From the NCBI GenBank assembly GCA_016292515.1, contig JAEDIJ010000004.1, positions 37,030 through 101,029 of the forward strand: a DNA stretch of 64,000 nt, given 5' to 3'. The DNA comes from Victivallaceae bacterium (lineage in GTDB: Bacteria; Verrucomicrobiota; Lentisphaeria; Victivallales; Victivallaceae). Of this stretch, positions 16,999-28,881 are shown one piece after another (within the stretch, counting starts at the first letter, position 1; each line of letters begins with the position of its first letter). Position numbers and translations under genes: made by a program. The notes beneath the pieces were generated by a model. It saw nothing but the letters and a program-made list of their open reading frames with translations. It did no database searches and had not been told where the DNA came from.

Positions 16999-17632
16999 TC
17001 GAAAAAACAGTCGTCAAGGTGCGGTTGGATGCAGGCGCAATGGGCGTATCGCTCTGCAATCCGGCGCAGAAAAATTTCCCTCCCCGTCTGATGTCCCATT
17101 GCGGGTAGGCGGGATCGACCATGTAGGCGATGTGCAACTCTTTTGCCGGATGGTGAATGACCGCTCCGGCAAATCCGCTCGGGCGAGGGGCAACTTCCAT
17201 ATTTCCCCCCGCCGTGATCTCCGTCGCGGAATTTTCCGTCAGGCGGAAACAAGGGTATAACGCAAGTTCAAGCGGCAACGGCTCTTTGCTGAAATTCTGT
17301 ATAAAAATGCTCTGCCGCACCGTGCGGGGATAAAACTGATAACGGAGCCATACGTCAAACGTGAAATCACAACACTTTTCTCTGGCGTGATGATAGCGTG
17401 CTCCGAAGCCATCGGCGTACTCCTCCAACTCAAAAAGCGTATTTTCAATATCAAGCGGCGCAAGCGAAAAGGAAACGCCCCGTCTTTCCGGATTTTTTAT
17501 TTCCCGGTCGATGGGGCGTGTCGTATGCAGGAGTTGAAAGTTTTTCCTGCGGTAGCGCAATTGAAGCAACTCTCCGCCGCGACTGGCAAGCGTCGCTTCC
17601 CAGTCACGGGTGAGGTGATGGACAGACGTCAT
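16988..17632 (-). CDS. Mutarotase-like protein of unknown function
   Basis: A 214-residue protein. The N-terminal RGGELLQLRYRRKNFQLLH and the later FIQNFSKEPLPLELALYPCF and GFAGAVIHHP resemble the beta-sandwich of aldose-1-epimerase-like proteins, but it is shorter than the usual ~300 residues and I see no clear catalytic His/Glu pair. Function is not assigned. Its ATG overlaps the glyS stop by one base (TGATG), so it is translationally coupled to glycyl-tRNA synthetase, an odd pairing. Confidence 0.7.
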   Translation of the reverse strand: MTSVHHLTRDWEATLASRGGELLQLRYRRKNFQLLHTTRPIDREIKNPERRGVSFSLAPLDIENTLFELEEYADGFGARYHHAREKCCDFTFDVWLRYQFYPRTVRQSIFIQNFSKEPLPLELALYPCFRLTENSATEITAGGNMEVAPRPSGFAGAVIHHPAKELHIAYMVDPAYPQWDIRRGGKFFCAGLQSDTPIAPASNRTLTTVFSISD

Positions 17633-18966
17633 CAGATGTCCATTTTCTTTTCGAGATAGTCGCGCAACTGCGTGACGTTGACGCGCTCTTGCTGCATCGT
17701 GTCGCGGTCGCGCACGGTGACGGCGTTGTCGTTGAGCGAGTCGAAGTCAAAGGTGATGCAGTAGGGCGTACCGATCTCGTCCTGACGGCGGTAACGTTTG
17801 CCGATACTGCCCGTTTCATCGTATTCACTGCGGAAGTGACGGTCGATGCTCTTGTAAAGATTGTAGGCGTTTTCTTTGAGCTTTTTCGACTGCGGCAGCA
17901 CGGCGACCTGGATCGGCGCGACGGCGGCGGGCAAGTGGAGGATGACGCGGGTGTCTTCCTCCATATCCGCCTTTTGCGTCGCCGCCTTTTCCTCGTCGTA
18001 GGCGAGGCTGAGCAAGGCGAGCATCGTGCGGTCGAGCCCGACACTGGTTTCGATGACGGTCGGCATCAGTTTGCGGTGATTGTCGTGGTCGATATATTGC
18101 AGATCCTGACCGGAAAATTCGCTGTGGCGCGAAAGATCCCAGGTGCCGCGGTGATGGACGCCTTCAAGTTCGCCCCAACCGAAAGGATACTTGACTTCGA
18201 TGTCGATCGCGGCGTGCGCGTAGTGCGCGAGTTTCTCGTGGACGTAGATGCGCATGAAATCTTCGGGGAAGCCGAGTTTTTCGCGGTAATACTTGATGCG
18301 CTGCTCTTTCCAGTACTCGAACCACTTCATCCCTTCCTCGCCGTCGCAGAAAAATTCCATTTCCATCTGGGTGAATTCGCGGCTGCGGAAAGTGAAGTTA
18401 CGCGGATTGATCTCGTTGCGGAAACTTTTACCGATCTGCGCGATGCCGAAAGGCAGTTTCTGCCGGGTCGCGACCTGGACGCTGTGGAAGTCGACGAAAA
18501 TCGGCTGGCAGGTCTCGGCGCGCAGATAGGCGACGTGCTCGTCGTCGAAAACGGGACCGACGAAGGTTTTCATCATCAGATTGAATTCGCGCGGCTCGGT
18601 CATTTCCTTGCTGCCGCAGGCGGGGCAGGTGGTCGGGTCTTCCATCTGGTCGACGCGGTAGCGCGCCTTGCATTTCTTGCAGTCGGTCATGAGATCGCTG
18701 AATTGATCGAGGTGACCGGAGGCTTTCCAGACGGTCGGATTGCAGATGATCGTCGAGTCAAGCCCCTCGACGTTGTCGCGCATTTCGACCATTTCGTGCC
18801 ACCACAAGTTTTCGATCGCGCGTTTCATCCGCGAACCGTAGGGACCGTAATCCCAGAAGCCGTTGAAGCCCCCGTAGATCTCCGAACTCGGGAAAACGAA
18901 GCCGCGCCGTTTGCACAACGCGACGATCTTGTCCATCAACGCCTGATTCTTTTCTTCATCAGCCAT
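17632..18966 (-). CDS. glyS: Glycyl-tRNA synthetase, single-chain class II type
   Basis: Charges tRNA-Gly. The single-chain (alpha2) type, not the GlyQ/GlyS heterotetramer. FNGFWDYGPYGSRMKR near residue 33, the zinc-type pair CKKC/CPAC near residues 95-118, FRNEINPRN (motif 2 region) and PTVIETSVGLDRTML (motif 3) are present. The anticodon-binding domain follows to the end. 444 residues, typical. AAGGAGACAG lies upstream of the ATG. It is driven by the promoter at 19024-19052. Confidence 0.96.
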   Translation of the reverse strand: MADEEKNQALMDKIVALCKRRGFVFPSSEIYGGFNGFWDYGPYGSRMKRAIENLWWHEMVEMRDNVEGLDSTIICNPTVWKASGHLDQFSDLMTDCKKCKARYRVDQMEDPTTCPACGSKEMTEPREFNLMMKTFVGPVFDDEHVAYLRAETCQPIFVDFHSVQVATRQKLPFGIAQIGKSFRNEINPRNFTFRSREFTQMEMEFFCDGEEGMKWFEYWKEQRIKYYREKLGFPEDFMRIYVHEKLAHYAHAAIDIEVKYPFGWGELEGVHHRGTWDLSRHSEFSGQDLQYIDHDNHRKLMPTVIETSVGLDRTMLALLSLAYDEEKAATQKADMEEDTRVILHLPAAVAPIQVAVLPQSKKLKENAYNLYKSIDRHFRSEYDETGSIGKRYRRQDEIGTPYCITFDFDSLNDNAVTVRDRDTMQQERVNVTQLRDYLEKKMDI

Positions 18967-19023
18967 CGTTCTGTCTCCTTAAATAAATGGTAAAAAAGAG
19001 TTGTCTTTCAATAATCGTTCTTT

Positions 19024-19052
19024 AATATAGTCCGCTTTTGCGTTTTTTGCAA
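19024..19052 (-). promoter_or_regulatory. Promoter of glyS
   Basis: On the minus strand, TTGCAA (19047-19052), 17 bp, TATATT (19024-19029). It is back to back with the promoter of the oxidoreductase gene. Confidence 0.65.
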
Positions 19053-19072
19053 TGTTTTTCGGTATCGGCGAC

Positions 19073-19101
19073 TTGTTTTTTTTGCGATTGCGGAGTATAT
19101 T
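19073..19101 (+). promoter_or_regulatory. Promoter of the Gfo/Idh/MocA gene
   Basis: TTGTTT at 19073-19078, 17 bp, TATATT at 19096-19101, about 50 bp upstream of the ATG. Confidence 0.5.
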
Positions 19102-19150
19102 CAAATGTGAGTTCCTTTTAACAATCGATCTTGACAGCAGGAGTTTGACT

Positions 19151-20233
19151 ATGAAAAAAATCACGGATCGCAAAGTTCGTTACGCCATCATCGGTTTCGG
19201 CGGCATCGCGGAAAACCGCATCGCCAAAGAGGGGTTCGCGTGCGACACGAAGCGGTTTGCCCCGCTTAAAAACGCGGAACTTGTCGGCGTGACCGACATC
19301 AATCCGGCGCGGCAGAAAGCGGCGGCGGCGCTCGGTCTTAAATTCTACAAAAATCAGGATGAGATCTTTGCCGACAATTTGATCGACGCCGTTTTCGTCG
19401 CCGTCAACAACACCAATCACGTCCACGCGACGTGCGCCGCGCTTGCCGCCGGCAAGCACGTGATCGTCGAAAAACCGCTGGCAACGAGCGTCGCCGATGC
19501 GCGCAAAATGATCACGCTCGCGTCGCGCAAACGTTTGTCGCTCTCCGTCGATCATATGATGGTTTTCAATCCCCGCAACGTGTTGGCAAAACGCTATATC
19601 AAAGAGGGAAAGCTCGGCGAGATCAACGACGGGTGTTTTCATATGGAATTCGCCTGCGGTTACACCCCCGTGGAAGCGGCGACGTGGCGTTGCTCCAAAA
19701 TCGAGGAAATGGGCGGTCCCATCGGCGACGTCGCGTCCCATTGTTTCTACGTCGCGGAATATCTCTTTGACAGCGAGATCACCGGACTTGCCGCTTGCTA
19801 CTATCCGAAACAGATGCCGATGCGCGCCGAGGACGGTGCCTACATCCGCTTCGATCTCGCCTGCGGTCTGCAATTGAGCGCGCGCGTCGCCTTTTGCGAA
19901 CGCCGCGGCGGACTCGTCGGCAATCTTTCCAATCTGGGATTTGAAGTCTACGGTGAAAGCGGCGTGTTGCGCTCTTTCGGGACGATGTTCCAGCTTTCCG
20001 GCTACGCCGACGAAGCCTATCCGATCCGCCTTGAACTGGAAAACGCTTCCGGCGTCAAGAATCTCGTGCCGCGCAAGATCGTCAACATCTATCAGCAGGT
20101 GATCGAAAATCACGCCAAGTCGATCCTCGACGGCAAACCGGTCAACGCCGATGCGGGATTGCACAATCTGAAATGCTGTCTCGCCGCTCACCGCTCCGCG
20201 CAAAATGGCGGCAAGTATTATAAGGTGAGATAG
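19151..20233 (+). CDS. Gfo/Idh/MocA family oxidoreductase
   Basis: NAD(P)-dependent dehydrogenase acting on a sugar or cyclitol. The Rossmann start YAIIGFGGIAENRI is at residues 10-23 and the EKPLATS motif (Lys near residue 110) is the family signature. ATG 19151 is used because AGGAG lies 9 bp upstream and the Rossmann strand follows directly; the frame is open further upstream but without family similarity. 360 residues. It stands alone, followed only by the family A repeat, so the substrate is unknown. Confidence 0.87.
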   Translation: MKKITDRKVRYAIIGFGGIAENRIAKEGFACDTKRFAPLKNAELVGVTDINPARQKAAAALGLKFYKNQDEIFADNLIDAVFVAVNNTNHVHATCAALAAGKHVIVEKPLATSVADARKMITLASRKRLSLSVDHMMVFNPRNVLAKRYIKEGKLGEINDGCFHMEFACGYTPVEAATWRCSKIEEMGGPIGDVASHCFYVAEYLFDSEITGLAACYYPKQMPMRAEDGAYIRFDLACGLQLSARVAFCERRGGLVGNLSNLGFEVYGESGVLRSFGTMFQLSGYADEAYPIRLELENASGVKNLVPRKIVNIYQQVIENHAKSILDGKPVNADAGLHNLKCCLAAHRSAQNGGKYYKVR

Positions 20234-20242
20234 GGGAAAAGA

Positions 20243-20527
20243 GTTATAAGTTTTAAGTTTTTAGTTTTAAGTGCTTGGTCGGGGGCTACTGCCCCCGCAC
20301 CCCTGAATGCGCCGATGCATCCCCCTTCGCCAAGGCTACGGCGGGACAAGTCGCATCGGCTTACAGAGCGATACAAAACGGCAGTACGCGATTGGTTTGG
20401 TCAATGCGTACTGCCGTTTGCTTTTTTAAGCCCAAGCGATGCTTGGGCGCTGTCGGAGGGTCAGGGAGCCGAAAAGCTCCCTGCCAAGTACTTAAAACTT
20501 AAAACTTATAACTTAAAACTTTAAAAC
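20243..20527. repeat. Family A hairpin element, copy 1
   Basis: Bounded by inverted heptamer arrays: GTTATAA/GTTTTAA units at 20243-20270 and TTAAAAC/TTATAAC units at 20492-20527. Inside are five hairpins: 20280-20286 with 20291-20297, 20311-20318 with 20353-20360, a long stem 20376-20389 with 20406-20419, 20430-20437 with 20441-20448, and 20463-20469 with 20476-20482. A second copy lies inverted at 40637-40873. It fills a convergent gene junction, and its last heptamer supplies the final codons and stop of the lipoprotein gene on the minus strand. Confidence 0.9.
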
Positions 20528-21282
20528 ATCGGCGGACGGAAATCTTTTTCTTCCAACTTGGGATTTACTTTGTAATAAAGCACTTTCCCTTTTTGCGTCA
20601 AGCCGTCCTGCTCGATGACGGTCTCGTCGGCGAGCAGTAATCCCTCGCGCATCTGATAGCGGAGGATCTGCGAATCGTAATGAATGGTGCCGCCGTCTTT
20701 TATGTTGAAGTCGCTGATGATCCGGCGCGGCAGATAATCCGTCGCGGAAAGGTAGAAGTAAAAAGGATTTTTGCCGGGATTGACGCAGGTCAGACGATAA
20801 AGCGGCTCTTCGTCGATCGTGCAGCGGTCAACGGTGATCTGCTCAAAAATTTCACTCATTCTGGTGTCCGGTTTGACGAGTTTCTGCATGAACTTCATAT
20901 CGGCGAGTTTGTCCGAACTGATATTGGAAAAGTTCTTGTTTTCATAATCGATCATCCACGCTTCATCGCCGTTGATGATCCATCCGGAGATCGGTTGATT
21001 TTCGTCAAAGGTCGTCCAGCTCATCTTGTCGGGCGCCTGATATTTGATCTCGACCATTTCGATCGTTTCCGGCTCCATCCAGCCGTTGCTCGTCTTGATT
21101 TCCTGACGGAGCACCGACGTTTTGATGGTGCTGATCCGCTTGCCGGGGTCGACGGCGCGCATCTGTTTGGCTTCCAGTTCCGCAACGGTGAGGTCGCTCG
21201 GCGTCACGTTTTGAATGGAGGAACATCCTGCCGCCAAGAGCGCGGCAACGGCGGCGGAGAAAAAAAGAGTATTGATTTTCAT
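20521..21282 (-). CDS. Outer-membrane-type lipoprotein, LolA-like
   Basis: A 253-residue lipoprotein. The signal peptide with lipobox LAAGC places the acylated Cys near residue 20. The mature part contains a run of beta strands (KYQAPDKMSWT, SGWIINGDEAWMID) reminiscent of LolA/LolB and outer-membrane lipoprotein-sorting folds; that similarity is a judgement from pattern only. ATG at 21280-21282 is chosen because it begins the signal peptide and has AGGAG upstream. The C-terminus PPMF and stop come from the adjoining heptamer repeat. Probable promoter: TATATT at 21323-21328 on the minus strand. Confidence 0.75.
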   Translation of the reverse strand: MKINTLFFSAAVAALLAAGCSSIQNVTPSDLTVAELEAKQMRAVDPGKRISTIKTSVLRQEIKTSNGWMEPETIEMVEIKYQAPDKMSWTTFDENQPISGWIINGDEAWMIDYENKNFSNISSDKLADMKFMQKLVKPDTRMSEIFEQITVDRCTIDEEPLYRLTCVNPGKNPFYFYLSATDYLPRRIISDFNIKDGGTIHYDSQILRYQMREGLLLADETVIEQDGLTQKGKVLYYKVNPKLEEKDFRPPMF

Positions 21283-21390
21283 TTTTCCGGAACTCCTGAT
21301 GAAATCGCATTTCCTATACCTTAATATACAGCGTGGATGCATTTACGCCAATATGAAATGCGTTTTTTTTTATTTTTTTTACAAAAACGC

Positions 21391-21420
21391 TTGACAATCA
21401 CCGCCGCCCGGGGGTATTAG
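21391..21420 (+). promoter_or_regulatory. Possible promoter of topA
   Basis: TTGACA at 21391-21396 and TATTAG at 21415-21420 with an 18-bp GC-rich spacer, about 90 bp upstream of the ATG. The -10 is weak. Confidence 0.4.
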
Positions 21421-21509
21421 TAATTTTGTGCACACATACATATGCGTATAGGTGTATATGCCCGCGCTTGCGCGTGGGGCGCGTACGTTTTTAACAGGAG
21501 TTTATAAAT

Positions 21510-24009
<2,500 letters not shown>

Positions 24010-24020
<11 letters not shown>

Positions 24021-25170
24021 AGCCAAACGCAAAAAATTGCTCCGGTTGCGGAAGATCCGCCGGATCGTCAGCACCGTTGTCGTAATGCTTGCGATCGTGA
24101 TCGTTCTGTGCTGGTCAAGCGATTTCATCGTCGGCAAGATCCTCGCCTACCGGCTCGGCAATTACTGCGGTTCGGAAATCACCTACGATTCGTTGTCCGT
24201 CAACTTCAAAAAGGGGAGGGTGGACGTCCGCAATATCGCCGTCGCCAATCCGGACGGTTTTTCCGCACAGCCGCTGATATCCGCCGATACGTTCGTCTTT
24301 GACATCAATCCCTCGACGATCGGAGAAAACGTGATGGATGTGGATGAATTCCGCATCACCGGATTGAATCTTTTTTACGAAAGACAAAGTGCCGGAAAAA
24401 ACAATTTTTCCAGTTTTGTCGATCAGTTCCCTCAGCAGAAATCGTCCAAAAGCGAGACGCTCTACCGGGTGAAAAAACTGCATATCATCGGTACCAAGGC
24501 GATTCTTCTCATCAACGACAGGGTCAATGTCGTCAAGATCGACGACATCATCCTTGACGACATCGGTATGGATACCCCGGTTACCTGGGACGAACTCGTC
24601 GAGTATGTCGTCAGTCGTTTTTCGGGAATTTTCGACGCCGAGGATTTCGCCGTCCGCAACCCCGCGGGCTTTACGGAAACCAATTTCATAAGAGTTCATG
24701 ATTTTCACGTTGAACTGGATATGAAAGACGTCCCTCTCCGCCGTTACCGTATCCGCAAGGCTTCCGCCGAGAGTTTTATGCTCAATATGGAAACGCTGAC
24801 CAACGGGCGCAACAATATGCAGGAACTGGCGGCTTCTCTGATGCAGGATCAGCAGAAAGCTAAGGTTCGCCCATCTTCGGCATCGGTCGAGGTCGACGAA
24901 TTTGTCATCGAAAATGTGATTTTGATCCTTTCCCGCAACGGGATTTCCAAACGGCTCCCGCTCGGCAGAATGTATCTGAAAAATATCGGCAAAGAAAAAA
25001 CTATGTCGGCGGAGGAAGTGTCGATCTTTTTGTTGATGCAACTCAATAATTTCGTCAACGCTTCGGGCACCAAGGTGGCGGCGACGATGAAAGAGTTGGT
25101 GGCGGAGTCCGCCGCGGGGCAGACGAAAGTTGAAAAAGCTCCCGTTTCGCCATCGTCGAAGCAACCGTAA
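24010..25170 (+). CDS. Membrane-anchored AsmA-like protein
   Basis: A 386-residue protein. A basic N-terminus precedes one transmembrane segment (about residues 18-38, IVSTVVVMLAIVIVLCW). A periplasmic region follows with AsmA-type features: ITYDSLSVNFKKGRVDVRNI and ADTFVFDINPSTI near residues 58-100, repeated weakly near 205-260. AsmA-family proteins bridge the envelope or influence outer-membrane lipid traffic; that role here is inference. The start overlaps the topA end by 11 bp, so it is coupled to topA. A terminator follows the stop. Confidence 0.68.
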
Positions 25171-25197
25171 AAACGGCTGTTTCAACGCCCGGAAAAC

Positions 25198-25236
25198 AAG
25201 GGAAAACCGCAAAATGCGCGTTTTCCCTTTTTTTTC
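25198..25236 (+). terminator. Intrinsic terminator after the topA operon
   Basis: A 10-bp stem AAGGGAAAAC/GTTTTCCCTT (25198-25207 with 25220-25229) with an inner CGC/GCG pairing and a T tract. Confidence 0.82.
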
Positions 25237-25269
25237 TTAAAAAAAGGGTGATTTTGAGCGAAAAACAAC

Positions 25270-25297
25270 TTGTTAAAAACGTTTGCCGGATTATATT
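25270..25297 (+). promoter_or_regulatory. Promoter of gyrA
   Basis: TTGTTA at 25270-25275, 16-bp spacer, TATATT at 25292-25297, 90 bp upstream of the start. Confidence 0.5.
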
Positions 25298-25387
25298 ATT
25301 AGTATGCAGGGAAGCGCGGTGCGCGCGCCCCGCTGTTTTGGTACGTCAATCAAGGGTTTCATAACCATAAAAATAAAGGTGTTTTGA

Positions 25388-28054
25388 ATGAGCGATCTTA
25401 CGACCCGGGATATTCCGCTTGATATCGAAGATATTATGCATACTGCATATTTGCAGTACTCCCTCAGCGTCAACGTCGGACGCGCCATCCCCGATGTGCG
25501 CGACGGTCTGAAACCGGTCAACCGCCGTATTCTTTACGCGATGCGGCAGATGCACATCGGCAAATCCCACGCGACGGTCAAGTGCGCCAAGGTCGTCGGC
25601 GAAGTGATGGGTAACTATCACCCCCACGGCGATATGGCAATTTACGACGCGCTGGTGCGTCTCGCCCAACCTTTCTCGATGCGCGCGCCGCTGGTCGAGG
25701 GGCAGGGTAACTTCGGTACGCTCGACGGCGACCCCGCCGCGGCGGCGCGTTACACCGAGTGCCGCATGGAGCGTCTCGCCGAGGAAATGCTTGCCGATAT
25801 CGAAAAAGACACCGTCGATATGGTGCCGACTTTCGATGAATCCGATACGGAACCGGCGGTGCTTCCGGCGAAGTTCCCGCAACTTCTGGTCAACGGTACG
25901 ACCGGTATCGGCGTCGGTATGGCGACCTACATTCCGCCTCACAATCTCGGCGAAGTGATCGACGCCACCGTCTATTTGCTGGAAAAACCGACCGCTTCGG
26001 TCGATGAATTGCTGCAATTCCTGCCCGCTCCCGACTTCCCGACCGGAGCCATCATCCGCGGCAGGATGGCGATGCGCCAGTTCTATCAGACCGGTCACGG
26101 CAGCGTCAAAGTCCGTTCCCGTGCCGACATTATCGAAAAAGACGGCCGCGAGCAGATCATCATTTCCGAGATCCCCTACGCGATCAACAAGGCGACCGAA
26201 GTCAAACGCATCGCCGATCTGGTGCGCGACAAGGTGATCACCGGGATCTCCGAACTCAAAGATGAATCCAGCGAACGCAACGGCGTGCGCATTATCATCG
26301 ACATCAAGCGCGGCGCGATGGCGCAGGTGGTGCTCAATCAGATTTTCGCCCACACGCAGTTTGAAACGACGATTGGTTGTACGATGCTCGTCGTCGATCA
26401 CAACCGCCCGCGCACGATGAATCTCGTGCAGGTGCTTCAAGCTTACATCGATCACCGGCTCGAAGTGATTCTGCGCCGGACTCTTTTCGATCTGGACAAG
26501 GCGAAAGCGCGCGCCCACATCCTCGAAGGTTTCAAGATCGCGATCGACAATCTCGACGAAGTGGTCAAGATCATCCGCGAATCGCGCACCCGTCCGGATG
26601 CCGCCGCCGCGCTGATGGCGCGTTTCGGCTTTTCGCAGGTGCAGACCAACGCGATCCTCGATATGCGTCTGCATCAGTTGACCGGTATGGCGATCGACGA
26701 CGTTTTGAATGAATTGGCGGAAGTCCATCAGCAGATCGCCTACTTGACCGAACTTGCCGAAAGCCGCGAAAAACGCATCGGCGTCGTGCGAGATGAATTG
26801 CTCGAAGTCAAGGAAAAATACGCCGATCCCCGTCGCACCGAGATCACGGCGGACGACACCGATCTCAACATCGCCGATTTCATTCCGCGCCACAGTTGTG
26901 TGATCACGGTTTCCAATACCGGTTACATCAAGCGCGTGCCCGCCGACACCTACCACACGCAGCACCGCGGCGGCAAGGGCATTATCGGGATGAGCACCAA
27001 GGAAGAGGATACCGTTGAACACATTTTCAACGCCAACAGCCACGACATCATTTTCTTCTTCACCGATCGCGGCTTTATGTACTGGCTCAACGTTTACGAG
27101 ATCCCCGAAGGCATCCGCACCGGCAAAGGCAAGGCGATCATCAATCTGATCAAAGTCGAGCCGGGCGAAAAGATCTGCGCGATGCTGACCGTCCGCCGCG
27201 AGGATTTCGACGATCCCAACAAGTTCATCGTGATGGCGTCCCGCAAGGGCTACATCAAAAAGAGCGAACTCGCGCTTTTCCGCAATCTGCGCCGTACCGG
27301 TTTGCGCGCCCTCGTCATCGAGGAGGACGACGACCTCATCGGCGCGGCGATCGGCGCCAACGGCAATGAAGTGCTGCTCTCGACCCGCCTCGGAATGGCG
27401 TGCCGCTTCGATCTCACCGACGAAGAAGTCCGTCCGATGGGGCGTACTGCCCGCGGCGTGACCGGTATGCGTTTCAAACTTGCCGGCGACGATGTCGTGA
27501 GTCTGGAAATCGTCAGCGAACCGACCTACGATGAGGCGGAAACGGTGGCGGATGACGAGGAAACTCCCGAAGCCGAGAGCAACAATACGGAAAACGCCGA
27601 GGAGGAAGTTTTTGGCGTCGGACCGGAAGTGATGGTCGTCACCAACGGCGGTATGGGCAAGCGTTCCTTTGTTTCGACTTACCGCAAGACCCGCCGCGGC
27701 GCCAAGGGCGTCGTCAACATCAAACTCCGCGAAAACGAAGAGGTGTTGAGCGTCGTCCAGATCACCGAAACCGACGAGTTGCTTTTGACCACCGAGCGCG
27801 GTCAGCTGGTGCGCATCCCCGCCGGCGAAGTCCGCCGGGTCGGACGTGCTTCGCGCGGCGTGAAGATCATGAACCTCAACGCCGGCGACAAGATCACGAG
27901 CGTCGCGAAACTGGTCGATTTCACCAGTGCCGCACCGGAGGAAAAGAGTGATGCGGAAACCGGCGAAGCAACGGAAAATCCGGAAACTCCGGTGACGGAA
28001 ACGACGGAAGCCCCCGTCTCGCCCGCAACGGAAAATCCGGAAACTGAAGCGTAA
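25388..28054 (+). CDS. gyrA: DNA gyrase subunit A
   Basis: Breakage-reunion subunit of the ATP-dependent supercoiling enzyme. The active-site Tyr is Tyr122 (AARYTECRMERL), matching E. coli numbering. YHPHGDMAIYDALVRLAQPF is the quinolone-region helix, with Asp but a Met after it. The C-terminal beta-pinwheel carries a GyrA box (QHRGGKG near residue 530), which distinguishes it from ParC. The 888-residue length includes an acidic tail rich in Glu, Thr and Pro. An acidic insertion near residues 715-740 lies between two pinwheel blades. gyrB is not in the window. folP follows after 17 bp. Confidence 0.97.
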   Translation: MSDLTTRDIPLDIEDIMHTAYLQYSLSVNVGRAIPDVRDGLKPVNRRILYAMRQMHIGKSHATVKCAKVVGEVMGNYHPHGDMAIYDALVRLAQPFSMRAPLVEGQGNFGTLDGDPAAAARYTECRMERLAEEMLADIEKDTVDMVPTFDESDTEPAVLPAKFPQLLVNGTTGIGVGMATYIPPHNLGEVIDATVYLLEKPTASVDELLQFLPAPDFPTGAIIRGRMAMRQFYQTGHGSVKVRSRADIIEKDGREQIIISEIPYAINKATEVKRIADLVRDKVITGISELKDESSERNGVRIIIDIKRGAMAQVVLNQIFAHTQFETTIGCTMLVVDHNRPRTMNLVQVLQAYIDHRLEVILRRTLFDLDKAKARAHILEGFKIAIDNLDEVVKIIRESRTRPDAAAALMARFGFSQVQTNAILDMRLHQLTGMAIDDVLNELAEVHQQIAYLTELAESREKRIGVVRDELLEVKEKYADPRRTEITADDTDLNIADFIPRHSCVITVSNTGYIKRVPADTYHTQHRGGKGIIGMSTKEEDTVEHIFNANSHDIIFFFTDRGFMYWLNVYEIPEGIRTGKGKAIINLIKVEPGEKICAMLTVRREDFDDPNKFIVMASRKGYIKKSELALFRNLRRTGLRALVIEEDDDLIGAAIGANGNEVLLSTRLGMACRFDLTDEEVRPMGRTARGVTGMRFKLAGDDVVSLEIVSEPTYDEAETVADDEETPEAESNNTENAEEEVFGVGPEVMVVTNGGMGKRSFVSTYRKTRRGAKGVVNIKLRENEEVLSVVQITETDELLLTTERGQLVRIPAGEVRRVGRASRGVKIMNLNAGDKITSVAKLVDFTSAAPEEKSDAETGEATENPETPVTETTEAPVSPATENPETEA

Positions 28055-28071
28055 AAAAAGGAATTCCTTTC

Positions 28072-28881
28072 GTGTCGGATTCTCCGAAAATCGTCGCTAT
28101 CGTCAATGTGACGGGTGACTCTTTCAGCGACAGCGGCTACTCCGCCCCCGAAACGGGCGGAGCGCGCGCGAAGTCGTTGCTTGAATCCGGTGCCGATATC
28201 GTCGAATTCGGGGCGGAATCGACCCGTCCCGGCGCGAAGATCATTCCGGTCGAAGAAGAATTGGCGCGGTTGCAGACGGCGATCAAAGCGTTTCGCGCGC
28301 TCTGCCCAGACGCCCCGTTTGCGGTGGACACCCGCAACAGTGTTGCCGCCCGTTTCGCATTGGAAAAAGGCGCACGGTACATCAGCGACGTTTCAATGTT
28401 GCGGCACGATCCCGCGATGGCGGGTGTCGTTGCCGGAGCCCCCGAGGCGGAACTGGTGCTTTGCCACTCCCGCGGGACTCCGCAGAATATGCGCGACGAA
28501 GCGTTTCTGAATTACGGAAGCGACATCGTCGAGACGATATGCCGCGAATTGGAAACGGCGGCGCAAAAAGCGCGATCCGCCGGATTGCCGCGTGAGCGGA
28601 TCGTTTTCGACCCCGGTTTCGGGTTTGCCAAAAGCGTCCAGCAACAGTGGACGATGCTTTGCGAGATCAGGCGTTTCGCGAAACTCGGCAGAGTTTTCGT
28701 CGGCGTTTCGCGCAAATCGTTTCTCGGCGCGCTGATCGGGGAAAACTCTCCCCGTTGCCGCGCCGCCGCGACGTTGGCGGCAGAACTTTATCTTGCCCGA
28801 AACGGTGTTGATTTCCTGCGGACGCACGATCCGAAGTCCTTTCGCGACGCGCGACGCGTGGAGGAGGAATTGGCAAAATGA
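28072..28881 (+). CDS. folP: Dihydropteroate synthase
   Basis: Condenses p-aminobenzoate with the dihydropterin pyrophosphate in folate synthesis. IVNVTGDSFSDSG (residues about 8-20) and the AESTRPGA loop near residue 50 are the pterin/diphosphate motifs; DPGFGFAKS and GVSRKSFLG come later. 269 residues. GTG start at 28072. The TGA overlaps the cdaA ATG by 4 bp (ATGA), a folP-cdaA coupling known from other phyla. Confidence 0.94.
   Translation: MSDSPKIVAIVNVTGDSFSDSGYSAPETGGARAKSLLESGADIVEFGAESTRPGAKIIPVEEELARLQTAIKAFRALCPDAPFAVDTRNSVAARFALEKGARYISDVSMLRHDPAMAGVVAGAPEAELVLCHSRGTPQNMRDEAFLNYGSDIVETICRELETAAQKARSAGLPRERIVFDPGFGFAKSVQQQWTMLCEIRRFAKLGRVFVGVSRKSFLGALIGENSPRCRAAATLAAELYLARNGVDFLRTHDPKSFRDARRVEEELAK

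Noticed and set aside
20275..20524. Frames inside the family A element, one containing SPFAKATAGQ
   Set aside because: They cover hairpins and heptamers and are not kept in copy 2, so they are not genes.
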